A stretch of 64,000 bases of DNA from DATARH01 sp963773625 (GTDB taxonomy: Bacteria > Pseudomonadota > Alphaproteobacteria > ATCC43930 > CGMCC-115725), in contig CAVZCJ010000022.1 in NCBI GenBank assembly GCA_963773625.1, positions 1 to 64,000 on the forward strand. The letters run 5' to 3'. Shown here piece after piece: positions 9,631 through 19,744 of the stretch. Each line of letters starts with the position of its first letter. Position 1 is the first letter of the stretch. The notes below the pieces were generated by a model, which did no database searches, was not told the DNA's origin, and was given only the letters and a program-made list of their open reading frames with translations. Position numbers and translations under genes: made by a program.

Positions 9631-10122
9631 TTAGGCGAAGCGCGTCTCGGCCCAGCCGGTCTCGAACGGCACGTTCATCAGCGGCTCCGACCGCTTGCCG
9701 CTGAACATCCACGTCCCATCCACGCGCGCGTAGGTCTCGTGGTCGATGCTGGCGCGCCACATCGCCCGGTTGCCGGCGGCGACCAGGCACGGCATGAACA
9801 GATACCATTGGGCCCGCGCCGTATCGCCATCCACCTCGATCTGGCCGTTGAGGCTGTAATGAATGGCAAACGAGAAAAGCTCCGACGCTCTGCGGAAGAA
9901 GCTCCTTATCGCCTCCCTCCCCACGAACCGCCCGAGCCCGGGGCTGTCCCACAGCGCGTCCTCGGTGAACAGCGCCGCGATCCCATCGGCGTCGTAGTTC
10001 TGGTCGCAAAGCGCGGCATAACGCGCTTTCAGATTGCGGATCGACTCTGCGTCTTCCAGCGCCTGCAGCCGTCGCTCCAGCCGTTCCATCCGCGCCAGAT
10101 CAAAGACACTGTCTTGCGTCAC
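9631..10122 (-). CDS. SnoaL/NTF2-like fold protein
   Basis: 163 residues starting at a GTG (10122) with an ideal GGGAGGAAGAA site; an upstream start at 10167 exists but lacks one. The sequence has the SnoaL-like_4 layout: an N-terminal helix (LERRLQALEDAESIRNLKARY), then a cone-shaped beta-barrel with DGIAALFTEDALWDSPGLGRF and an HYSLNGQIEVDGDTARA strand. These small proteins serve as isomerases, dehydratases or hydroxylase subunits. It ends 11 bases before the propeller gene, in the same operon. No catalytic assignment is possible. Confidence 0.83.
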   Translation of the reverse strand: MTQDSVFDLARMERLERRLQALEDAESIRNLKARYAALCDQNYDADGIAALFTEDALWDSPGLGRFVGREAIRSFFRRASELFSFAIHYSLNGQIEVDGDTARAQWYLFMPCLVAAGNRAMWRASIDHETYARVDGTWMFSGKRSEPLMNVPFETGWAETRFA

Positions 10123-10189
10123 TTCTTCCTCCCGGACTAACGCGCGGAGTCCGGCAAGCCCGTTCAACCGAGACCGTCAGAGACCTCGC

Positions 10190-11825
10190 TTACGACAGAG
10201 CGAAGCCTTCGTAGCCGCGTGCCGCTACATCCGCGCAAATCTCGCGATAGCGCAGCATGCCACCGGCATAGGGCATGAAGACGCGCGGCTTGCCGGGGAT
10301 ATTGGCGCCCAGGTACCAGGAATGCTTGGCCAGCGGCAGCACAGTCTGTGCGCCATTTCGTTGACCTCGGTGACCCACTTCCCACCGCCTCAGCCCGCGC
10401 CTCGATGCGTTCGAGGCCGCTTCCCGCATGTGCTTGATGCAGTCGGTGATCCAATCCGCGTGCTGCTCGATGGCGACCGGCATGTTGCACAGCACCGACG
10501 GGCTGCCAGGGCCGGTGATCGTGAACAGATTGGGGAAGCCGGCCACCTGCAGGCCGAGATAGGTGAGCGGCCCCGCCGCCCACGCCTCCTTCAAGGTGAT
10601 GCCGCCGCGTCCGCGAATATCCATGCGCAGCATCGGGCCGGTCATCGCATCAAAGCCGGTGGCGAAGACGATAATGTCGACCGGGTATTCGGCCTCGGCC
10701 GTGCAAATCCCGGCGCGGGTGATCCGCTCGATCGGCGCGCCCGCAGATCGACCAGCGTGACATTCGGACGGTTGTAGGTTTCGAAGTAGTCGGTATCGAT
10801 CGGCGGGCGCTTGGCCGCGTAGGGATGGTCGATGTCCGACAGGATCGCCGCCGTCTCTGGGTCCTTGACGATCGAACGGATCTTGCGTTTGACGAAATCC
10901 GCCGCCGTGTCGTTCGCGCCTTATCGATCATCATATCCTGGAACGCCGCGCGGAACTGCAGGCCGCCGCGCTCCCAGGCCGCCTCGTAGATCGTCTCGCG
11001 CTCCTCGGGCGGGGTCTCCACCGCGAGCCGCTCCTCGATCTTGAACGCCATGCCGTTGATGGTTTCGTGCGTGGCTGTGCGGATGTCGCCGGCGTGCTCT
11101 TTAATGTACTGGCGGAATTCCGCAGTCAGTGGCCCATTGCGCGCAGGCACCGAGTAGTTGGCGGTGCGCTGGAACACGGTCAGATGCTTGGCCTGGGCTG
11201 CGATCACCGGCGCTGCCTGGATGCCGGTCGAGCCGGTCCCGATCATGCCGACTCGCTTGCCGGTAAAGTCGACGCCCTCATGTGGCCACTGGCCGGTGTG
11301 GTACCAGTCGCCGGCGAAGTCCTCGAGCCCAGGAAATTTGGGCACGTTCGCGGTGGACAGGCATCCGACCGCCGTGACCAAAAATTTGACGACATAAGTG
11401 TCGCCCTGCTCGGTGCGTACCCGCCAGCGGTTCGTCACCTCGTCGTAATGCGCCGCGACGACGCGCGTGTTAAACCGGATGCTCCGTTTTAGATCGAACC
11501 GGTCGGCGACGAAATTCAGATAGCGCAAAATCTCGGCCTGGCCCGGATAACGTTCCGACCACTCCCACTCGCGCATCAATTCAGGAGAGAAGGTGTACCA
11601 ATAGACATGGCTTTCGGAGTCGCAGCGCGCGCCGGGGTAGCGGTTCCAATACCAGGTGCCGCCGACCCCATCGCCCTGCTCCACCGCCTGGACCGACAGG
11701 CCGAGCCGATCGCGCAGGCAGAGCAGCTGGTAAAGACCCGCGAACCCCGCGCCGATCACCAGCGCGTCGAGTTCGGTCGCCTGGCCGCGCTCGTTACTCG
11801 CATGAACCGTCGTGTCGTGTGCCAT
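10190..11825 (-). pseudogene. flavin-containing Baeyer-Villiger monooxygenase, several frameshifts
   Basis: The N-terminal 300 residues are a clean FAD/NADPH monooxygenase: VIGAGFAGLYQL FAD loop, the Baeyer-Villiger fingerprint FAGDWYHTGQWPHE, and a second Rossmann loop GTGSTGIQ. The frame is then lost near 10918 and 10740 (one base each) and again in a short stretch around 10330-10420, after which the usual end KHSWYLGANIPGKPRVFMPY runs to the stop at 10190. At least four indels are needed. The ATG at 11825 is preferred to the GTG at 11831. If functional, it would insert oxygen next to a ketone to make an ester or lactone. It is the second gene of the minus-strand block. Confidence 0.85.
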
Positions 11826-11879
11826 TTTCACTCAACCCTTTAACCTCGCCAGCAAGCCTTGCCGCGGAAGCGCCTGGCT

Positions 11880-13598
11880 CTAGCGGCCCGCTCGCACCAG
11901 GCGGCCGGGGCGGGCGCCTGTATCTTCACCGTTCTCGAAGACAGGGGTTCCGGCAACGAGCGTCGCGCGATAGCCGTCGACGCGCTGAACGAGGCGGCGA
12001 CCACCGGCGGGCAGGTCATGGACGATCTCGGGCTGGTGCAGGCGCAGCCGGTCGAAGTCGATGATGTTGACGTCGGCGCGAAGGCCGGGCTTGAGCCGGC
12101 CGCGATCGTGGAAGCCGAAGAAATCCGCGGTTTCGCTGGTCTGCATCTTGACCAACTGCGGTAGCGGCAGGCCGGGGCCGCGCTTGCGATCGCGCGCCCA
12201 GTGGCTGAGCATGTAGCTTGGCAGGCCCGCATCGACGATCTGGCCGCAATGCGCGCCGCCGTCGCCGAGGCCGAGCAGCGTGCCGGGGTCGACTAGCAGC
12301 TGGCGGATCTGCTCGTGATCCCCATGGACATAGCCGACGACCGGGAAGAACAGGAAATGATCCTCGCCTTCGGTCAGGTAGTCGTAAGCGACTTCCTGTG
12401 GCGTGCGGTTGCCGCGCGCGGCGATAGCGGCGATGCTCTTTTCAGGTGCGGGCTCGTAATCCGGGGTCGCGCCGGCCATCACGAACATGCGGTCCCACCG
12501 CGTCGCGACAAAGCGGATGAACTGGCCCTGCCGGTTGAGCTCGGCCTCGGACGGCGGCTCCGCCAGGATCGCGGCGCGCACCTCGGGATCACGTAGCCGC
12601 GCCCAGCGCTCCGCCGCCGGAAGCCGATCGAGCGCGCGATAGGCCGGGCGGAAGGTGAACGGGTTCATCGAGGTATTGTGGCCGAGGATCACCCCCACCG
12701 GCCGGCCGGCAACCTGGGCGGTGATGCTGGCGCCCTGGGCGCGGGCGGCGTGCACGCCGGTCATCAGCCGCTTCCAGCGCTCCGGATCCGTCGGCCGATC
12801 GGTCAACAGGAACCACACCGGGCGACCGGTCTCCTTCGATAGCTTGGTCATCCAGGCGAGCTCGTGCGCCTCGTCCATGAAATCGCTGTTCATGCCGAAC
12901 GCGCCTCGACCAACGGCGCCAAGCGCTTGGCCGATGCCGAACAGCTCGGCCTCTTCGGCGAAGTGGCCAGGGACGAGTTCGCCGGTCTTGGTCTTGTGCG
13001 AATAGGTGCGCGAGGTGGTGAAGCCGAACGCGCCGGCCTTGAGCGCGGCCTCGGTCAACCGGCGCATCGCGTCGATGTCCTCGGGGGTGGCGGCTTTGCG
13101 GTTGATGGCGCGGTCGCCCATCACATAGACACGCAGCGGATGGTGCGGGATCTGCGCGCCGATATCGATCGTGCGGGGCATGCGATCGAGCGCATCGAGG
13201 AAGTCAGGGAAGCTCTCCCACTCCCAGTTCAGCCCTTCATGCAGCGCGGTGCCGGGAATATCCTCGACCGCCTCCATCAGGTCGATGAGACCGGAGCGGT
13301 GCTCCTTCCTCACCGGCGCGAAGCCGACACCGCAATTACCGAAGAGGATTGTTGACACGCCATGCCACGACGACGGCGCCAACACCGGGTCCCAGGTCGC
13401 CTGCCCGTCGTAATGCGTGTGAACGTCGACCCAGCCCGGGGTGACGAGGAGACCGTCTGCGGCGATTTCGCGCTTGCCGGGCCCGGCCTTGCCGCCGATC
13501 GCGGTCAGCTGGCCGCCATCTATCGCAATGTCGCCAGTAAAGGCATCGGCGCCGGTGCCATCCAGGATCGTGCCGCCGCGAATGACGATGTCGTGCAT
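11880..13598 (-). CDS. N-acyl-D-amino-acid deacylase family amidohydrolase
   Basis: An intact 572-residue metal-dependent amidohydrolase of the D-aminoacylase type (COG3653). Visible parts: an N-terminal beta-sandwich strand (MHDIVIRGGTILDGTG), metal ligands in GWVDVHTHYDGQ, the GNCGVGFAPV loop, and the catalytic aspartate in LGLGDGGAHCG. The start at 13598 is chosen because the family begins here and longer extension lacks similarity. It is the first gene of the minus-strand catabolic block and hydrolyses an N-acyl or cyclic amide bond. It is unusual among its neighbours in having no frameshift over 1.7 kb. Confidence 0.9.
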   Translation of the reverse strand: MHDIVIRGGTILDGTGADAFTGDIAIDGGQLTAIGGKAGPGKREIAADGLLVTPGWVDVHTHYDGQATWDPVLAPSSWHGVSTILFGNCGVGFAPVRKEHRSGLIDLMEAVEDIPGTALHEGLNWEWESFPDFLDALDRMPRTIDIGAQIPHHPLRVYVMGDRAINRKAATPEDIDAMRRLTEAALKAGAFGFTTSRTYSHKTKTGELVPGHFAEEAELFGIGQALGAVGRGAFGMNSDFMDEAHELAWMTKLSKETGRPVWFLLTDRPTDPERWKRLMTGVHAARAQGASITAQVAGRPVGVILGHNTSMNPFTFRPAYRALDRLPAAERWARLRDPEVRAAILAEPPSEAELNRQGQFIRFVATRWDRMFVMAGATPDYEPAPEKSIAAIAARGNRTPQEVAYDYLTEGEDHFLFFPVVGYVHGDHEQIRQLLVDPGTLLGLGDGGAHCGQIVDAGLPSYMLSHWARDRKRGPGLPLPQLVKMQTSETADFFGFHDRGRLKPGLRADVNIIDFDRLRLHQPEIVHDLPAGGRRLVQRVDGYRATLVAGTPVFENGEDTGARPGRLVRAGR

Positions 13599-13921
13599 GT
13601 TTTTCGCCCCGAAATGCGCTTGCTGTGCTGCGGGCAGCATGCGCCCCCGGCCGCGCTTCGGCAATCCGAGGCGCCACGCTATGCGCGGGGGGCGCCATGA
13701 CCCCCGTGCAGGTCGCGGCATCGAGACTATCCCTCGTACCCGATACGGCCTCGTTGTCGTCGCCGAGGATCAGGTTGCTGGTTGTCGAGGGACAGGTCCG
13801 GCAAGCGCCGCGTGGCGCGACGACCGCTATCGGCGCATAGGTGCCAACCACCCAACTTCGCGGGATCGACGCATTTCCACCTATAACCGGCCTTCTATGA
13901 GCGTCGCGACGTCAGTGGTGC
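13599..13921. other. intergenic stretch, no gene seen
   Basis: This 323-base gap lies between the start of the amidohydrolase gene and the stop of ftsK, both on the minus strand. It should hold the promoter for the catabolic block and any ftsK terminator. I see no convincing coding frame, hairpin with T-run, or promoter pair. Confidence 0.6.
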
Positions 13922-16399
13922 CTACCGCGGCCCGGGCGCGAGGACCTCGCGGCGGCCGACATGGTTGGCGGCGCCGACGACGCCCTCCTCCTCCATGCGT
14001 TCGATGATACGGGCGGCGCGGTTGTAGCCGATCTGCAGGTGACGCTGAACGAAGCTGGTCGAGGCCTTTTTCTCACGGGTAACGAGCGCGACGGCCTGGT
14101 CGTAAAGCTGGTCGCCGGTGCCGCCGTCGTCGTCATCGCCGCCGAAGCCGATCGTGCCGCCCTCGGCCGCGTCCTCGGTGATCTCCTCGACATAGTCGGG
14201 CTCGGCCCTGGCCTTGAGCGCCGAGACGACGCGCTCGACCTCCTCGTCGGAGACGAACGGCCCGTGGACGCGGGTGACGCGCCCGCCACCGGCCATGTAG
14301 AGCATGTCGCCGCGCCCAAGGAGCTGCTCGGCACCGCCCTCCCCCAGGATGGTGCGGCTGTCGATCTTGGAGGTGACCTGGAAGCTGATCCGGGTCGGGA
14401 AATTGGCCTTGATCGTGCCGGTGATGACGTCGACCGAAGGGCGCTGCGTCGCCATGATGATATGGATGCCGGCGGCGCGCGCCATCTGCGCCAGGCGCTG
14501 GACCGAGGCCTCGATATCCTTGCCGGCGACCAGCATCAGATCGGCCATCTCGTCGACGATGACGACGATCAGCGGCAGCTCGGTGAGGTCGAACGGCTGA
14601 TCCTCGATGATCGGCTGGCCGGTCTCGGGATCAAAACCTGTCTGCACCTTGCGCACAAGTTGTTCGTTCTTCTCGCGCGCCTCGACAATGCGGGCGTTAT
14701 AGCCCTCGATGCTGCGCACCCCGAGCTTCGACATCTTCTGATAGCGGCTTTCCATCTCGCGCACGGTCCATTTGAGCGCGAGCACCGCCTTGCGGGGATC
14801 GGTGACGACCGGCGCGAGCAGATGCGGGATGCCGTCATAGACCGACAGCTCCAGCATCTTGGGATCGACCATGATGAATTTGCAGCGGTCGGGCGGCATC
14901 CGGTAGAGGATAGAGAGGATCATCGTGTTGATGCCGACCGACTTGCCCGAACCGGTGGTGCCGGCGATCAGCAGATGCGGCATGCGCGCGAGGTCGGCGA
15001 CCACCGCTTCGCCGCCGATGTCCTTGCCGAGCGCCAGGGCCAGCCGGCCCTGATGCTTTTCGTAGGCGGGCGAATCGAGCAACTCGCGTAGGTAGACCGT
15101 CTCGGCGCGGGTATTGGGCAGCTCGATGCCGATGACGCTGCGGCCGGGAACCACCGCGACGCGCACCGAGATGGCGCTCATCGAGCGGGCGATATCGTCG
15201 GCAAGCCCGATGACACGCGACGCCTTGATGCCGGCGGCCGGCTCCAGCTCGTAGAGGGTGACGACCGGGCCGGGGCGCACCTGGACGATCTCGCCGCGCA
15301 CGCCGTAATCCTCGAGCACCGCTTCAAGGAGCCGCGCGTTCTTGGCGAGCGCCTCCTCGTCGATCGTCTCGACCTTGCCGAGCGGCGGGCGGGCCAACAG
15401 ATCGATCGGCGGCAAGATCGGCTGGCCGTCGAGGTCGAGGATCGACTGGCGCTCCTGCTCGGCGCGCTTGCCCCCGCCGAGCGAGCGCGTGCCGGGCATC
15501 ACGAAGCGGACGAGCTTGTCCTTGATCGGCTCCTCGACCGGCGGGAGAGCAGTGGGGCGCAGTGGCGTCACCACCCGGTCGTGGCCGAATTGTGGCTCCT
15601 GCCTGTCACGGGTCGGCGCCGCAGTCTGGGGTTGCGGCGCCCAGGGCACTGGCCGCGCCGGGCCGAGGGCGGCGCTAGCTTTAGCGCGCCTCGCGTCGCG
15701 CCAGCGCCGGTAGAGCCGTTGGGCAAGCCCGGCCGCGACGACCGAGCCGTGCCCGGAAACGCGCGCGAAGCCGCGCGCGCCTCGCCTCGCATTGCTGCCG
15801 ATATCCATCCAGTCGCGCCACGACAAACCCATGATCGACAGCAGCAGAGCCGCCACGAGCGCGGCAGCGACCATCGCCAGCGGCAGCGCCAGCGGGCCAA
15901 GATGAATCGCATGGACGAGGCGCAGCAGCTCCCAACCGGCAAGGCCGCCGACCCCGGCCGGTGTCGGGATCGGGGCGCTCGGCAATATCGCGCACGCGAG
16001 CGCACCCAAGAGCAACGCCGGCAGCAGGCACAGCATCCGGCGTCCCATCCCACCGATCGGCCGCTGCAACAGCAGGCGGAAGGCCCAGCCAAGCATCACG
16101 ACCGGGATCAGGAAAGCGGCGAGGCCGAGGCTTTGGACCAGGAGATCGGCCACGAAGGAGCCGTCGCGGCCGAGGAAATTGATGGCCGGCGTATCGGCGG
16201 CGGTGTTGAGCGACGGATCGCGCGGGTGATAGGTCGCCAGCGCGACGATCAGCAAGAAACTCACCAGCACCAAGGCCGAGCCGAGGCCTTCGAGCAAGCG
16301 CCGCCTGAACGCGGCGACCAGCTCGTTCCAGCTGTTGATGTGGTGGCCGAGCCCGCGGCCGAGATTGCCGCGGCCCGCAACCGGCGCCGATTTCGCCAA
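13922..16399 (-). CDS. ftsK: DNA translocase FtsK
   Basis: 825 residues, full length for an alphaproteobacterial FtsK. Four to five membrane segments fill residues 30-185, a Pro/Ala/Arg-rich linker follows, then the RecA-like motor with Walker A GTTGSGKS near residue 480 and Walker B VIVDEMADLM, then the gamma winged-helix domain (SFVQRHLQIGYNRAARIIERME) that reads KOPS sequences. It pumps DNA at the division septum and activates XerCD at dif. The start codon is TTG (16397-16399) after GGGGGA. It follows the aminotransferase gene by 83 bases, a conserved order in this group. Confidence 0.96.
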   Translation of the reverse strand: MAKSAPVAGRGNLGRGLGHHINSWNELVAAFRRRLLEGLGSALVLVSFLLIVALATYHPRDPSLNTAADTPAINFLGRDGSFVADLLVQSLGLAAFLIPVVMLGWAFRLLLQRPIGGMGRRMLCLLPALLLGALACAILPSAPIPTPAGVGGLAGWELLRLVHAIHLGPLALPLAMVAAALVAALLLSIMGLSWRDWMDIGSNARRGARGFARVSGHGSVVAAGLAQRLYRRWRDARRAKASAALGPARPVPWAPQPQTAAPTRDRQEPQFGHDRVVTPLRPTALPPVEEPIKDKLVRFVMPGTRSLGGGKRAEQERQSILDLDGQPILPPIDLLARPPLGKVETIDEEALAKNARLLEAVLEDYGVRGEIVQVRPGPVVTLYELEPAAGIKASRVIGLADDIARSMSAISVRVAVVPGRSVIGIELPNTRAETVYLRELLDSPAYEKHQGRLALALGKDIGGEAVVADLARMPHLLIAGTTGSGKSVGINTMILSILYRMPPDRCKFIMVDPKMLELSVYDGIPHLLAPVVTDPRKAVLALKWTVREMESRYQKMSKLGVRSIEGYNARIVEAREKNEQLVRKVQTGFDPETGQPIIEDQPFDLTELPLIVVIVDEMADLMLVAGKDIEASVQRLAQMARAAGIHIIMATQRPSVDVITGTIKANFPTRISFQVTSKIDSRTILGEGGAEQLLGRGDMLYMAGGGRVTRVHGPFVSDEEVERVVSALKARAEPDYVEEITEDAAEGGTIGFGGDDDDGGTGDQLYDQAVALVTREKKASTSFVQRHLQIGYNRAARIIERMEEEGVVGAANHVGRREVLAPGPR

Positions 16400-16482
16400 A
16401 TGGTCCCCCGCCCACTGCCCTTTGGCATCCGCTCTTCCCGCCGGCCCAACCCCCGAAGGGCCGAAGCGGTGTGTCCCTGTCG

Positions 16483-17676
16483 TTACAACACCCGCCGGAT
16501 GCGCGCAAACGCGGCGTCGAGTGTCGCCTCGTCATGGACGATCGCCAGACGAATATACTCCTTGCCGGGATTGAGGCCAGCATTCGCCGCGCGAGCGGTA
16601 TAGCCGCCCGGCAAGACGCGGATCGCCGCGTCGCGCCACAGCCGCAGCGCGGCTTCTTCGCCATCGCCAACGTCGAGCCAGAGGAAGAAGCCGCCGGCCG
16701 GCCGGTAGAAGCCGTAGCGCCCGGCGAAGGCCTCCTCGGCGAGGTCGAATTTGCGGCGATACAGCGCCCGATTCTCGATCACATGCGCTTCGTCGCGCCA
16801 CAATGCGGCGGACGCGGCTTGGACCGGCAGCGGCAACTGGCAGCCGCCAAAATCGCGCAAGCGCTTGAACTGGCCGACCAGCTTCGGGTCGCCAGCGACA
16901 AATCCGGAGCGGAGCCCGGCGGCGCTCGACCGCTTCGACAGCGAATGGAAGACGACGACGTTATCGAACCCGCCACCGAGCGCGGCGCAGGCTTCGAGCG
17001 CGCCGGGAGGCGGTTCGCGGTCGTAGATCTCGGCGTAGCACTCGTCGGCGGCGAGGACGAAATCGTATTCCCGCGCCAACTGCACCGCCTTTTTCAGATA
17101 GTCGAGGCTGGCGATCGTGCCCTGCGGGTTTGACGGCGAGCAGAGATAGAAGAGCGCGCAGCGCTCGAGCGTCGCCTTGGGAATCGCGTCGAGATCGGGA
17201 AGGAAGGCGTTGTCGCGCGTCGCGTCGAGAAAGACAGGGTCGGCGCCGGCCATCGTCGCCGCGCCGTTATAGACGAGGTAATACGGGTTCGGCACCAGCA
17301 CGACCGGCTGCCGCCCGCCTTTCTCGCGCGGCATGACCACGCTGGAGAAAAGGTAGAGCCCCTCCTTGGTGCCGGTGAGCGCGGCGACGTGACGCTCGGG
17401 GTCGAGCGCATTCGCGCCGAGGTGGTAGCGCCAAGCCAGCCAATCGCAGATCGCCTGGCGCAGATCGGGGGTGCCGGCCATCGGCGGATACTTGTTCCAC
17501 TCGTGGGCGTGCGCCGCGAGGGTCTCGGCGAGAAGCGCCGGCGGTTGATGCTGCGGCTCGCCGACCGACATCAGGATGATCTCGTCGTTGACCCGTGGCG
17601 TCACCGGGCTGAGCAGCGTGCGCAGCGCCTCGAACGGGTAATCGGTGAGGTCGTCGAGATTGGGGTTGAGCGGCAC
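16483..17676 (-). CDS. class I/II aminotransferase, DapC-like
   Basis: A fold-type I PLP transaminase of 397 residues. Key parts: LTGTKEGLYLFSS, PNPYYLVYNGAA, the cofactor-binding CSPSNPQGTI, and the Schiff-base lysine in HSLSKRSSAAGLRSGF. The family next to ftsK in alphaproteobacteria is usually annotated succinyldiaminopimelate or LL-diaminopimelate transaminase, in lysine/peptidoglycan synthesis; substrate is inferred from that. I chose the GTG at 17676 (GGGAAACGAAAC upstream) over a TTG at 17694, which has no ribosome site. Confidence 0.88.
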   Translation of the reverse strand: MPLNPNLDDLTDYPFEALRTLLSPVTPRVNDEIILMSVGEPQHQPPALLAETLAAHAHEWNKYPPMAGTPDLRQAICDWLAWRYHLGANALDPERHVAALTGTKEGLYLFSSVVMPREKGGRQPVVLVPNPYYLVYNGAATMAGADPVFLDATRDNAFLPDLDAIPKATLERCALFYLCSPSNPQGTIASLDYLKKAVQLAREYDFVLAADECYAEIYDREPPPGALEACAALGGGFDNVVVFHSLSKRSSAAGLRSGFVAGDPKLVGQFKRLRDFGGCQLPLPVQAASAALWRDEAHVIENRALYRRKFDLAEEAFAGRYGFYRPAGGFFLWLDVGDGEEAALRLWRDAAIRVLPGGYTARAANAGLNPGKEYIRLAIVHDEATLDAAFARIRRVL

Positions 17677-17771
17677 GTTTCGTTTCCCGCGCAATAGGTT
17701 GGCGGAAGCCTACGCGATAGCCCTTCCCTTGTCATTCAAGGCGCCCCACAGAGCCGAGGCCGCTGCACAGG

Positions 17772-17993
17772 CTAACCGCGCAGCCGGCCAAGCAGGAATT
17801 GCGCGACGGCAACGAGCCCCAGCCCCAATGCCGCGACCACAAACGAGCTCGTCTCGATTTCGAACGGGTCGTGACTGACATAGGACTCATAGACGGGGGC
17901 GATAACGCCGGTCGACATCGAAATGATGCCAAGGTTGTTGAACGCCATCGCCGCCAATCTGACCCGTTCATTGAACACCAAGCTCGACGCCAT
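17772..17993 (-). CDS. small two-helix membrane protein, unknown
   Basis: A 73-residue protein with two predicted membrane helices (AFNNLGIISMSTGVIAPVY and SSFVVAALGLGLVAVAQFLL) joined by a short acidic loop (SHDPFEIET). The ATG at 17993 follows GGAGGGGGAA. Divergent from the ubiH-like gene with an 83-base shared promoter region. I do not recognise the family. The hydrophobic pattern and good ribosome site support a real gene. Confidence 0.68.
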   Translation of the reverse strand: MASSLVFNERVRLAAMAFNNLGIISMSTGVIAPVYESYVSHDPFEIETSSFVVAALGLGLVAVAQFLLGRLRG

Positions 17994-18076
17994 TTCCCCC
18001 TCCGCAGATCGCATTCGGCATCATAGTCAGGGGGCAGAAGGTGGACAGCGCTGGCGACGCCGCCCATGTTTGGCGC

Positions 18077-19336
18077 ATGGCGGACGATGTCGAGCTGCTT
18101 GTCGCGGGGGGCGGGCTCAACGGGATGCTGCTCGGCATCGCGGTCGCCGAGGCCGGGCTCAAGGTCGCGGTGGTCGACCGGCAGGACCCGGCGGCGATGC
18201 TCGACGAGAGGTTCGACGGGCGCGCCTCCGCGATTGCATATGGGTCGAAGCTCGTTCTCGACGGCACGGGTGTATGGCCGCTGGTCGCGGAAGAGGCCGA
18301 GCCGATCCGTGAAATTCGCGTCGCCGACGACGATTCCCCGCTTTTCCTGCACTACGACCACCGCGACATTGCTGCCCCCGGGAGCGAATCCACCCCCCTC
18401 GGCTACATCGTCGAGAACCGGGTGCTGCGCCGCGCGCTGTTCGAGCGCGCCCGTGCGCTGCCGAGCCTGAGGCTGATCGCGCCGCAGACGGTCGAGGCGG
18501 TGGCACGCGACGATGCCGCCGCGGTGGCGACGCTAGGTGACGGCTCGCGGCTCTCCGGGCGGCTTGTGGCCGCCGCCGATGGCAAGGACTCGCCGCTGCG
18601 CAAGGCGGCCGGCATCCGCGCGGTCGAGTGGCGCTACCGGCAGACCGGCATCGTCACCACGGTGGCGCATGAGCGGCCGCATGCCGGGATCGCGGTCGAG
18701 CATTTCCTCCCCGCCGGGCCGTTCGCGATCCTGCCGATGACGGATGAGCCACCAAGTGATGCGGCGCGTCCGCGCCGCGGGCGTTCGTCGATCGTGTGGA
18801 CCGAGAACGCGGCGCTGGCGCCGCATCTGATGAAGCTGCCGGATGCCGCGTTTGCCGAGGAGCTGCATGCGCGATTCGGCGATTTTCTCGGCGCGGTCGA
18901 GCCGGTCGGGCCACGCTGGGCCTATCCGCTCTCGCTGATGCAGGCCGAGCGCTACACCGACCGGCGCCTGGCGCTAGTCGGCGAGGCCGCGCATGTCATC
19001 CACCCGATCGCCGGGCAGGGGCTCAACGTCGGCATCCGCGATGTCGCGGCGCTGGCCGAGGCGGTGGTCGACGCGCGCCGGATCGGCCTCGATATCGGCG
19101 ACGACACCGTGCTCGAGCGCTATCAGCGCTGGCGCCGGCTCGACGCGATCCTCCTCGCCGGGGTCACAGACGGGCTCAACCGGCTGTTCTCCAACACCAT
19201 CGCGCCAATAAGGCTGATCCGCGATGTCGGGCTCGCCGCGGTCAACCGCCTGCCGCCGTTGAAGCGGCTGCTGATGAGCCACGCGATGGGCACGCTCGGC
19301 GACCGGCCGAGACTGGCGCGGGGGGCGCGGCTGTGA
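18077..19336 (+). CDS. UbiH/UbiF-family FAD-dependent hydroxylase
   Basis: An aromatic hydroxylase of the ubiquinone-synthesis type, 419 residues. It has the FAD loop VAGGGLNGMLLG at the N-terminus, the DG motif AADGKDSPLRKAAGI and the GEAAHVIHPIAGQGLNVGIRD signature that defines the UbiH/COQ6 group. It hydroxylates the ubiquinone ring precursor at the membrane. The ATG at 18077 puts the FAD loop at residue 10 as in relatives; a GTG at 18041 has a better ribosome site (CAGGGGG) and could be used instead. The next gene starts on the last base of its stop codon (TGATG). Confidence 0.92.
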   Translation: MADDVELLVAGGGLNGMLLGIAVAEAGLKVAVVDRQDPAAMLDERFDGRASAIAYGSKLVLDGTGVWPLVAEEAEPIREIRVADDDSPLFLHYDHRDIAAPGSESTPLGYIVENRVLRRALFERARALPSLRLIAPQTVEAVARDDAAAVATLGDGSRLSGRLVAAADGKDSPLRKAAGIRAVEWRYRQTGIVTTVAHERPHAGIAVEHFLPAGPFAILPMTDEPPSDAARPRRGRSSIVWTENAALAPHLMKLPDAAFAEELHARFGDFLGAVEPVGPRWAYPLSLMQAERYTDRRLALVGEAAHVIHPIAGQGLNVGIRDVAALAEAVVDARRIGLDIGDDTVLERYQRWRRLDAILLAGVTDGLNRLFSNTIAPIRLIRDVGLAAVNRLPPLKRLLMSHAMGTLGDRPRLARGARL

Positions 19337-19713
19337 TGTCCCACGGCCAGTTTTACGCGCTCGCCGTCGCCATTCCCTTGGTGCAACTCATGGTGCTGAT
19401 GTGGGTACTGGTCCGGCAGAGAGGGATAGGGCTGGTGTTGGTTGTCAACATACTGTTCGCGGGAATGGTGCTGTTCTTTGTCGCGCCGAAATTGCCGCAG
19501 GAGCTGCGCGCTGCCCTCGCTTGGGGGTCAAGCGACTGGGTCGACTACAAGGTGACGATGTGGTCGTCGTTCGAGCTCGTGACGCTGGGCGTATCCGCGT
19601 TCGCCTTCGGCGGGTTTCCGCCAGCCCGGATCATCGCTTGGATCGGTTTCGCCGGGAATTTCGCACTGAGCGTCGGGGCGATGCTCCTCATTCTCAAATT
19701 TGCGATCACATGA
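19336..19713 (+). CDS. four-helix membrane protein, unknown
   Basis: 125 residues with four hydrophobic segments (about 8-28, 34-54, 77-97 and 100-122). The ATG overlaps the stop of the ubiH-like gene by one base, so the two are probably translated together. I do not recognise the family and see no catalytic motif. Its coupling to a ubiquinone hydroxylase could mean a membrane partner, but this is only inference. Confidence 0.7.
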   Translation: MSHGQFYALAVAIPLVQLMVLMWVLVRQRGIGLVLVVNILFAGMVLFFVAPKLPQELRAALAWGSSDWVDYKVTMWSSFELVTLGVSAFAFGGFPPARIIAWIGFAGNFALSVGAMLLILKFAIT

Positions 19714-19744
19714 TGCGGAGAGCGACGAGCAGGGGCCAAGCTCG

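Noticed and set aside
13961..15091. 376-residue plus-strand frame inside ftsK
   Set aside because: It mirrors the FtsK motor coding region and lacks any family motif.
15581..16603. 340-residue plus-strand frame across the ftsK 5' end
   Set aside because: Strongly Arg/Gln-rich low-complexity translation, opposite FtsK membrane helices.
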